From assembly GCA_947478725.1 (NCBI GenBank), contig CANJWZ010000002.1, forward strand, positions 1-64,000: a stretch of 64,000 bases of DNA, read 5' to 3'. Source of the DNA: Comamonadaceae bacterium. GTDB taxonomy: Bacteria > Pseudomonadota > Gammaproteobacteria > Burkholderiales > Burkholderiaceae_C. The notes beneath the pieces are model-generated. The model had not been told where the DNA came from and did not search any database. It saw only the letters and a program-made list of their open reading frames with translations. The position numbers and the translations under genes were made by a program. Positions 57,272 through 64,000 of the stretch are shown here, in pieces. Position 1 is the first letter of the stretch, and each line of letters begins with the position of its first letter.

Positions 57272-57976
57272 ATGACCAAACGCACCTTCAACATTTACCG
57301 CTACGACCCGGACACCGACGCCAAGCCGTACATGCAAAAAATCGAGGTCGAACTCGACGGCACTGAGCGCATGCTGCTTGATGCGCTGATGAAGCTGAAA
57401 GCCCAAGATCCGAGCATCAGCTTCAGGCGTTCATGCCGCGAAGGCGTTTGCGGCTCTGACGCGATGAACATCAACGGCAAAAACGGACTGGCCTGCCTGA
57501 CCAATATGCGCACCCTGCCCGGTGAAATCACGCTCAAACCCTTGCCAGGATTGCCCGTCGTGCGTGACTTGATCGTCGACATGACGCAGTTCTTCAAACA
57601 GTACAACTCGATCAAGCCCTATTTGATCAATGACAACGTACCGCCTGAAAAGGAACGTCTGCAAAGCCCGGAAGAGCGCGATGAACTGAACGGCCTGTAC
57701 GAATGCATTTTGTGCGCAAGCTGCTCCACCAGTTGCCCCAGCTTCTGGTGGAACCCGGACAAATTCGTTGGCCCGGCCGGCCTGTTGCAAGCCTACCGCT
57801 TCATTGCCGACAGCCGCGACCAAGGAACCGCCGAGCGCCTGGACAACCTGGAAGACCCGTACCGCTTGTTCCGTTGCCACACCATCATGAACTGCGTGGA
57901 TGTGTGCCCCAAGGGCCTGAACCCAACCAAGGCGATTGGCAAGATCAAAGAGATGATGGTGCTGCGCTCTGTCTAG
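57272..57976 (+). CDS. sdhB: Succinate dehydrogenase iron-sulfur subunit
   Basis: Carries the 2Fe-2S, 4Fe-4S and 3Fe-4S clusters that pass electrons from FAD to quinone. The cysteine sets are CREGVCGSDAMNINGKNGLA with the fourth Cys next, CILCASCSTSCP and CHTIMNCVDVCPKGLNP. I start it at ATG 57272 (MTKRTFNIYR), 234 residues; the longer frame overlaps sdhA and is not family-like. The gap of 52 bases after sdhA contains three loose direct repeats of TCGATATTTTT. A family A repeat begins 7 bases after its stop codon. Confidence 0.97.
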   Translation: MTKRTFNIYRYDPDTDAKPYMQKIEVELDGTERMLLDALMKLKAQDPSISFRRSCREGVCGSDAMNINGKNGLACLTNMRTLPGEITLKPLPGLPVVRDLIVDMTQFFKQYNSIKPYLINDNVPPEKERLQSPEERDELNGLYECILCASCSTSCPSFWWNPDKFVGPAGLLQAYRFIADSRDQGTAERLDNLEDPYRLFRCHTIMNCVDVCPKGLNPTKAIGKIKEMMVLRSV

Positions 57977-57983
57977 AAATATG

Positions 57984-58073
57984 ACCCCCACGCTTGTCGC
58001 TTCGCGTATGACGCTGCCCCTTTCACAAGAAGTTGGGGCTAATTTTCCTAAGGGCGGCCCGTCGGAAAATGGC
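57984..58073 (+). repeat. Dispersed palindromic repeat (family A) before sdhE
   Basis: ACCCCCACGCTTGTCGC, ACGCTGCCCC, TTGGGGCT and AGGGCGGCCCGTC occur in the same order as in the edd copy, ending in GGAAAATGGC. It fills the entire sdhB-sdhE gap up to the sdhE ATG. The stem here is GCCCC/GGGGC with a longer loop than in edd. Confidence 0.85.
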
Positions 58074-58388
58074 ATGCTTGACGAACTTCTGGGCGAACGT
58101 GAATTGAGCAAGCTGCGCTGGCGTTGCCGCCGCGGTTTGCTGGAAAACGATTTGCTGATTGAAAAGTTCTTTGCTCAACATGAGTCCACGTTAACGATAG
58201 CCCAAGCCAAAGGCATGAATGATTTAATGGATTTGTCCGACAATGATCTGCTGGATCTGTTGCTACAACGCAAAGAACCCGCTGATTTGGCTGAGGCCAA
58301 TGCCAAGGCCAGCGCCTCTACTTTTGAAGCATTGCACGTCTTAAACTTGCTCCGCCCCAAAGGTAAAACCCTGCCAGTTCCGGTTTGA
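58074..58388 (+). CDS. sdhE: FAD assembly factor SdhE
   Basis: Small protein that promotes covalent FAD attachment to SdhA. The start at 58074 (MLDELLGERE) gives 104 residues; the motif LRWRCRRGLLENDLLIEKFF contains the RGxxE-type signature, and DNDLLDLLLQRKEP follows. The frame is open upstream to ATG 57981 through the whole family A repeat, so a longer form with 31 extra residues is possible but unsupported. The repeat ends just before the ATG and supplies its only visible ribosome-site-like GGAAAA. The position between sdhB and gltA is standard for betaproteobacteria. Confidence 0.9.
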   Translation: MLDELLGERELSKLRWRCRRGLLENDLLIEKFFAQHESTLTIAQAKGMNDLMDLSDNDLLDLLLQRKEPADLAEANAKASASTFEALHVLNLLRPKGKTLPVPV

Positions 58389-58412
58389 TTTGATAACTAT
58401 AGAAAGCACACT

Positions 58413-59723
<1,311 letters not shown>

Positions 59724-59738
59724 TCTGGTTTTAATCAA

Positions 59739-59776
59739 CAAAAAGCCCGCTGATGGTGACATCAACGGGCTTTTTT
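59739..59776 (+). terminator. Rho-independent terminator after gltA
   Basis: AAAAGCCCG pairs with CGGGCTTTT, with an internal mismatch and an inner stem TGATG / CATCA around GTGA. It ends the TCA operon and also lies before the stop of the convergent LysR gene. Confidence 0.9.
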
Positions 59777-59778
59777 AT

Positions 59779-60690
59779 TCAAGCAGTTGGCCGGTTTTTT
59801 GCCCACTCTATGAGCTGCATACGAAATTGCGTCACGACCGCGCTGCTTTCAATGGTCCGCCAATGCAGGTAGACGTCGCCATTGAATGACTGTTCTGTCT
59901 TAGCTTGTTGGTGCGTGAGTTGGCAAATCTTGACGGAATCACTGCGCAGTCGCGCTAAGGAGGCAGGTACCAACGCGACGCCTAAGCCTGCTGCGACGAG
60001 ATTGAGCGCCGCAGGGATTTCTACTACCTGCTGAACGATACGTGGTGCAAAACCCGCTCTCACGCAGGCTTGGTGCGAACGGGTGGCAAACGGCGAGGAT
60101 TCGAGTCTCAAGAACACGAATTCATCAGCTTCAAGCTCCTTTAATCGTATTTTTTCGCGACCCGCCAATCGGTGTACAAGTGGCAACGCGGCCACAACAG
60201 GATCTTTCCACAGCAGGCTTGTCCGCATGCCGTCACCACTCACTTTTTGCCGGGATAAGCTCAAGTCCAGTCGGCCATCTTTTAATGCGTGCATATGGTC
60301 TGTTGGCTGCATTTCATGCAGCAAGACCTCCACGTCGGCGCGATCTTGACGCCATTGTGTGATGAATTTTGGGAACGGGCCAAGAAAGTGGGAGCCAGCC
60401 AGGCCGATTTGCACCCGTCCGCATAAGCCACCAGCAACACGCTTGAGATGGCTTCGCGCTTCTTCAGTTCGATCAAGTATGGCTTTGGCATGCGGCATCA
60501 ATGCTTTGCCGGATTCAGTCAGGGAAACAGTGCGACTTGTCCGCTCGAACAAGCGTGTGCCCAATTCATCTTCTAGCTGGGCGATTTGATAGCTCAAAGG
60601 CGGCTGAGAAATATACAGAAGCTGCGCAGCCTTTGTAAAACTTAGCTCATTTGCAAGCGTGATGAAGTAGCGAAGTTGCCGGAGTTCCAT
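59779..60690 (-). CDS. LysR-family transcriptional regulator
   Basis: Likely activator of the divergent maleate isomerase-like and Bug genes. The 303-residue protein has the N-terminal winged helix MELRQLRYFITLANELSFTK, QPPLSYQIAQLEDELG and FERTSRTVSLTESG (residues 1-65) and a periplasmic-binding-like effector domain from about 90 to 295. FLGPFPKFITQWRQ fits the CbnR/CatM-type subgroup. It is divergent across 107 bases that hold a T-N11-A site. Confidence 0.92.
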   Translation of the reverse strand: MELRQLRYFITLANELSFTKAAQLLYISQPPLSYQIAQLEDELGTRLFERTSRTVSLTESGKALMPHAKAILDRTEEARSHLKRVAGGLCGRVQIGLAGSHFLGPFPKFITQWRQDRADVEVLLHEMQPTDHMHALKDGRLDLSLSRQKVSGDGMRTSLLWKDPVVAALPLVHRLAGREKIRLKELEADEFVFLRLESSPFATRSHQACVRAGFAPRIVQQVVEIPAALNLVAAGLGVALVPASLARLRSDSVKICQLTHQQAKTEQSFNGDVYLHWRTIESSAVVTQFRMQLIEWAKNRPTA

Positions 60691-60719
60691 GGCGTCATCA
60701 ATCTAATATTGGTATTGAT

Positions 60720-60738
60720 AAATACAAAATATGTATTT
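60720..60738. promoter_or_regulatory. LysR-type binding site candidate
   Basis: AAATAC and GTATTT form a dyad around AAAATAT, including the T-N11-A pattern TACAAAATATGTA. It is about 60 bases from the isomerase start and 30 from the LysR start, as expected for LysR control. Confidence 0.55.
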
Positions 60739-60797
60739 GTCATTATGGATGAAGATGTCCACACTGGCGTCCATCAATCTTTTAACTTCATCCACAC

Positions 60798-61568
60798 ATG
60801 ACATCCCCCAACTCAAACGCCAAAAACTTTCGTATCGGACTGATCGTTCCCAGTTCTAACACCACCATGGAAACCGAGATACCCCAGATGCTAAGAGCGC
60901 GAGAAACCGTTTTACCAGAACGCTTTAGCTTTCACTCCAGCCGCATGCGCATGAAGTCTGTGACCAAATCCGAATTAGAGGCGATGGATCGTGATTCTGA
61001 TCGCTGTGCGATAGAGCTGTCTGACGCGCGTATGGACGCAATGGGTTATGCCTGTCTGGTCGCCATCATGAGCATGGGCAAGGGATACCACCGCGAGTCA
61101 CAACGCCGTTTGCACGCCGCCACTGTGGCCAATGCTGCGCCAACACCAGTCATTACCAGCGCGGGCGCGTTGGTTGATGGCTTGCATGCGATGGCTGCCA
61201 AACGCATTTCCATCATCACGCCATACATGAAACCGCTGACCCAATTGGTGATTGATTACATTGAGCAAGAAGGTATCGAGGTGGTGGACAGCATTTCACT
61301 GGAAATTTCCGACAACCTCGCCGTTGGTGCGCTTGACCCCAAAGCGCCTGCGGAATTATGGAAAAAACTCAACCTCAAAGGCGTCGATGCGATTGTGGCC
61401 TCCGCGTGCGTTCAAATGCCTTCGCTGGCGGCAGTGCCCTTGATTGAGGCTGCAAGTGGACTGCCAGTCGTTTCAAGCTCTGTCTGTACGACCTACGCCC
61501 TGCTCAAAAGTTTAGAGCTCGAGCGGCGTTTGCCTGGAGCCGGCGCATTGCTGTCAGGCCGCTTTTAA
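60798..61568 (+). CDS. Maleate isomerase-like protein (Asp/Glu racemase superfamily)
   Basis: Probably isomerises maleate to fumarate or a related cis-dicarboxylate, as in pyridine or nicotinate breakdown. The 256-residue protein has IGLIVPSSNTTMETEIP at the start (substrate loop), Cys in GYACLVAIMSMG (about residue 85) and Cys in IVASACVQMPSLAAVP (about 196), the two cysteines expected for catalysis. In the known enzymes the first is preceded by different residues, so the substrate is uncertain. It is divergent from LysR and 36 bases ahead of a Bug receptor gene. Confidence 0.85.
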   Translation: MTSPNSNAKNFRIGLIVPSSNTTMETEIPQMLRARETVLPERFSFHSSRMRMKSVTKSELEAMDRDSDRCAIELSDARMDAMGYACLVAIMSMGKGYHRESQRRLHAATVANAAPTPVITSAGALVDGLHAMAAKRISIITPYMKPLTQLVIDYIEQEGIEVVDSISLEISDNLAVGALDPKAPAELWKKLNLKGVDAIVASACVQMPSLAAVPLIEAASGLPVVSSSVCTTYALLKSLELERRLPGAGALLSGRF

Positions 61569-61604
61569 AGGCCTCTTTCATTCAACACAGAAAAGGAAAT
61601 CACC

Positions 61605-62579
61605 ATGAAACAGCAGTTATCTGTTCGCGTCAGCATCGTCGGTGCAGCGTTGTCGTTGGTCGCGAGCTTTGCTTTAGCGCAAAACTACCCAAACAAGCCC
61701 ATCTCTTTGATCGTGCCTAATCCACCAGGCGGCTTTGTTGACGCTTCCGCACGGATACTGTCCGACTCATTGTCGAAAATCATCGGGCAAACAGTTGTTG
61801 TTGACAATCGCGGCGGCGGTAGCGGCAATGTTGCATACCAAGCCGTGGCACGTGCAAACCCAGATGGCTACACGCTGCTCAGCTCCTACTCGGCTTATCA
61901 CGTTGGCAACCCCAATCTGACACCAAAGCTGCCCTGGGCCCAGAAAGACTTTACGGCTGTTGCACTGATAACGGTCGCTACCAATGTGATTGCGGTGCAT
62001 CCATCAGTGCCTGCCAATAACTTGTCTGACTTCATCAAATATGTCAAGGTTAATCCTGGAAAGCTCAGCTATGCCAGCCAAGGCAATGGCTCCCTCTCGC
62101 ACATCGGCACAGAGATGTTCAAACAGCAAACCAAAACCAGCATGGTTCATATTCCGTATCGCGGTTCAGGCCCTGCAGTTCAGGACGTCTTGGCTGGACA
62201 GGTTCAGGTGTTCATCACAACGCCCCCTTCGGTGATGGGACATGTACAGGCTGGCAAGCTCAAAGCATTTGCGGTGGCAGGTAAAACACGCCACCCAGGG
62301 CTGCCCACTGTACCAACCGCATCTGAGGCCGGCTTGAAGGGCTTTGAGCTCGAGGCGTGGGTCGGCATTTTTGCGCCTGCTGGCACACCGCAAGATGTTG
62401 TGACCAAGCTGAGCGGTCAGATCAAGACGGCTTTGGATTTGCCTGAAACCAAGACACGCGCGGGCACCGCAGGCATTGAATTGCGATATCTGGTACCCGC
62501 TGACCTTGATGCTTTGGTCAAAAGCGAGACAGATTTTTGGGCCAAAACCATCAAATCTTCAGGCATCACAGCTGACTAA
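61605..62579 (+). CDS. Bug-family (TctC) periplasmic solute-binding receptor
   Basis: Third intact Bug receptor of the window. The signal peptide is about residues 1-26 (ending FALAQ). The mature protein begins NYPNKPISLIVPNPPGGFVD, then VVVDNRGGGSGNVAYQAVAR and PDGYTLLSSY. MVHIPYRGSGPAVQDVLAGQ follows, and the end is WAKTIKSSGITAD. An AAAGGAAA ribosome site is upstream. It is likely co-transcribed with the isomerase gene and may recognise maleate or a related acid. A deleted second copy of a Bug gene follows directly. Confidence 0.93.
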   Translation: MKQQLSVRVSIVGAALSLVASFALAQNYPNKPISLIVPNPPGGFVDASARILSDSLSKIIGQTVVVDNRGGGSGNVAYQAVARANPDGYTLLSSYSAYHVGNPNLTPKLPWAQKDFTAVALITVATNVIAVHPSVPANNLSDFIKYVKVNPGKLSYASQGNGSLSHIGTEMFKQQTKTSMVHIPYRGSGPAVQDVLAGQVQVFITTPPSVMGHVQAGKLKAFAVAGKTRHPGLPTVPTASEAGLKGFELEAWVGIFAPAGTPQDVVTKLSGQIKTALDLPETKTRAGTAGIELRYLVPADLDALVKSETDFWAKTIKSSGITAD

Positions 62580-62593
62580 TCAGGAGAATTTCA

Positions 62594-62785
62594 ATCAAAA
62601 CCATATCCCGGCGTTACCTGATTGTCGCGCCCTGCATGGCGGCTGGCGTTATGCGTGCCAGCCCCTGGGTACAGGCACAAACTTTTCCTGAGCTGCAGAT
62701 AAATCTGATCGTGCCTTTGCCACCCGGGGGCACTTCCGACATTACGGCTCGGGTCATCAAGGCTGCTGGCATCAAGGCAGACTGA
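62594..62785 (+). pseudogene. Internally deleted Bug (tctC) relic with a lost start codon
   Basis: A 63-codon frame after AGGAGAATTTCA begins ATCAAAACC, where intact genes of this type begin ATGAAA, suggesting an ATG-to-ATC change. It encodes a Bug signal peptide (IKTISRRYLIVAPCMAAGVM, then WVQAQ), the first mature strand INLIVPLPPGGTSDITARVI, and then directly KAAGIKAD and a stop, the usual C-terminal end. About 270 codons between are missing, with the frame kept. It lies 14 bases behind the intact Bug gene and is distinct in sequence. Confidence 0.82.
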
Positions 62786-62802
62786 TCTTTCTGGTAGACA
62801 AA

Positions 62803-63639
62803 ATGCGTTCATTTTTAGAAGCCACGCCCCAAACCATCTCCACCGCAGTACCGCACCATGTACGTACGGCTACTGTGCGCAATGACCTGGTCGGCTGCGT
62901 TCTGTCGGGGCGCAAGCGTTTGATCACTCCCTCAGGCGAAGTGCAGTTTGGATCAGGGCAAGTTTTTGTTCTCCCACGCTTGACGCAGTGGGACATGCTC
63001 AACGAGCCCAAGCCTGGCGGGAGATATGAGGCGAGATTGATCAACTTCTCACCCATGATGATCGAGCGGTTTTACGACCGATTTGGCCAGTTCACGGCGA
63101 CTGCACCTTTACAGGGCTGCGCCAGCTCGATAGCTGATGAGGAATTTAGCACCACGTTTAACCACGCTTTGGCGGCATTGCAAAGCGACGAATCGTCGCA
63201 CGCTATTCGTGAACATCGGGCGCTTGAGGTGTTGCTGTTGTTAGCCGAGCGCGGACTGGTCTTTTCAGCCACACGCGACTTGGCTTGGGCTGATCGCGTA
63301 CGCCGCCTGGTCAGTCAACGGCCACAAGCCAGTTGGGCTTTGTGTGATGTTGCCGATGCTTTTCACCTGAGCCCCAGTACCCTGCAACGCAGACTGGCGG
63401 AAGAGTCGGCATCGTTCAGCCAATGCGTTCGTGAAACCAGGCTTGAGACAGCCATGGCGTTGTTGCAGGATTCTGGTCTGCAAGTGTCGGAGGTTGCAGC
63501 GCGTTGCGGCTACGATTCTCATAGCCGTTTTTCAGCGGCGTTTCGTGAGCGATTCGGCTTCACACCCTCCTACCTTAGACCAGCAGCGGCAAGCAACACC
63601 CATCGCAACACGACTTGCGCTCCAGCGCACAGCATTTGA
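62803..63639 (+). CDS. AraC-family transcriptional regulator
   Basis: Probable transcription activator with an N-terminal cupin-like sensor (about residues 1-140: FGSGQVFVLPRLTQW, EARLINFSP) and two helix-turn-helix motifs at the C-terminus (about 175-262). These read ASWALCDVADAFHLSPSTLQ, RRLAEESASFSQCVRETRLE, then LQVSEVAARCGYDSHSRFSA and FRERFGFTPSYLR. At 278 residues it is full length. It follows the tctC relic after 17 bases; its target is unknown but may be the genes around it. Confidence 0.9.
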   Translation: MRSFLEATPQTISTAVPHHVRTATVRNDLVGCVLSGRKRLITPSGEVQFGSGQVFVLPRLTQWDMLNEPKPGGRYEARLINFSPMMIERFYDRFGQFTATAPLQGCASSIADEEFSTTFNHALAALQSDESSHAIREHRALEVLLLLAERGLVFSATRDLAWADRVRRLVSQRPQASWALCDVADAFHLSPSTLQRRLAEESASFSQCVRETRLETAMALLQDSGLQVSEVAARCGYDSHSRFSAAFRERFGFTPSYLRPAAASNTHRNTTCAPAHSI

Positions 63640-63709
63640 AGCCCTCGGCACAGCGGCTTACTGTTCGGCGACGCATCATACAGATTCCCTCATTTTTAAA
63701 GGAATCGAT

Positions 63710-64000
63710 ATGAAACACACACTACTTGCAGCGGCACTGATCAGCGCCTTTACTCTCGTACATGCGGCTGGTTTCCAGCTCAGCAGTCCCGACATCAAGG
63801 CGGGCGGCACGATCGACAAAAAGTTTGAATTCAACAGCTTTGGCTGCGCCGGCGAGAACAAGTCACCCGCACTGAAATGGAGTGGCGCGCCTGCTGGCAC
63901 AAAAGCCTTTGCGGTCACGGTGTACGACCCAGACGCGCCGACGGGCTCAGGGTGGTGGCACTGGTCCGTCATCAACCTGCCAGCAGATGTGACCGAGCTC
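63710..64000 (+). CDS. PEBP-family protein (YbhB/YbcL-like), partial
   Basis: The first 97 codons of a secreted phosphatidylethanolamine-binding/Raf-kinase-inhibitor-like protein; function in bacteria is not settled. A signal peptide (KHTLLAAALISAFTLVHA) is followed by FQLSSPDIKAGGTIDKKFEF, a Cys in FGCAGENKSPALKWSG (the ligand-site NxSP motif), and the conserved VTVYDPDAPTGSGWWHWSVI. Ribosome site AAAGGA is 7 bases upstream. The frame is open at the right edge of the window. Confidence 0.93.
   Translation, partial: MKHTLLAAALISAFTLVHAAGFQLSSPDIKAGGTIDKKFEFNSFGCAGENKSPALKWSGAPAGTKAFAVTVYDPDAPTGSGWWHWSVINLPADVTEL

Noticed and set aside
57981-58073. A 135-residue SdhE starting at ATG 57981
   Set aside because: The extra 31 residues are encoded by the dispersed repeat and are not expected in SdhE; the ATG at 58074 matches the family start better. 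Kept as an open possibility in the findings.

Overview
The window looks like a chromosomal segment of a betaproteobacterium of the order Burkholderiales, most likely family Comamonadaceae (Rhodoferax/Polaromonas-like). The evidence is the gene order gyrA - pheA - tyrA - aroA/cmk fusion - rpsA - ihfB - lapA - lapB - rfaE1 - hldD, the cluster mdh - gntR - sdhCDAB - sdhE - gltA next to acnB, several Bug-type (TctC) solute receptors, and a dispersed palindromic repeat of a kind I associate with that family. The assignment is inference from gene content; no database was searched.

Layout. 0-3 kb: the end of an unidentified gene, then on the minus strand the tmRNA gene ssrA, gph, ubiG and an OmpA-like porin-associated gene. 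3-17.3 kb: a long plus-strand housekeeping run covering gyrase A, phenylalanine/tyrosine/chorismate synthesis, ribosomal protein S1, IHF, and envelope (LapA/LapB, heptose) genes, then a ComEA-like protein and glyoxalase I. 17.3-20 kb: the Entner-Doudoroff pair edd-eda. 20-28.8 kb: chaC, a MobA-like transferase, pdxH, an AAA ATPase, and the minus-strand run perM-like - hda - HAD phosphatase - pcnB - folK, with purM divergent. 28.8-32.4 kb: a catabolic locus (intradiol dioxygenase, FCD GntR regulator, FAH hydrolase, Bug receptor). 32.5-39.1 kb: SirB1-like protein, murJ, rpsT, argD-argF and a FitAB/VapBC-like toxin-antitoxin pair. 39.2-46.1 kb: accessory DNA with an SDR, kynU, an AT-rich minisatellite, a MinD/FlhG-like ATPase with an altered Walker A, and a decaying catabolic operon with relics of acnA and tauD. 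46.2-59.8 kb: TCA-cycle block (acnB, CitE-like, mdh, GntR regulator, a DUF2256/photolyase pair, sdhCDAB, sdhE, gltA). 59.8-64 kb: LysR, maleate isomerase-like enzyme, Bug receptor plus a deleted copy of one, AraC regulator and the start of a PEBP gene.

What stands out. (1) An ~80-90 bp repeat sits in frame inside edd, directly in front of sdhE, and in shortened form inside kynU, so mobile palindromic DNA appears to add peptide segments to core enzymes. (2) A second, ~40 bp repeat with core ATAGCTGCTCRCGC recurs at about six sites, mostly inside genes. (3) Three gene relics keep a ribosome site or an open frame; two of them (acnA, tctC) retain an N-terminal segment fused in frame to a distant downstream segment after large internal deletions. 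(4) Three compact regulatory sites are predicted from sequence: a leaderless AAA-ATPase promoter framed by an 11-bp inverted repeat, a toxin-antitoxin promoter with a 12-bp inverted repeat, and a motif shared by two promoters of the dioxygenase locus. No CRISPR array, rRNA, tRNA, complete insertion sequence or prophage was recognised.
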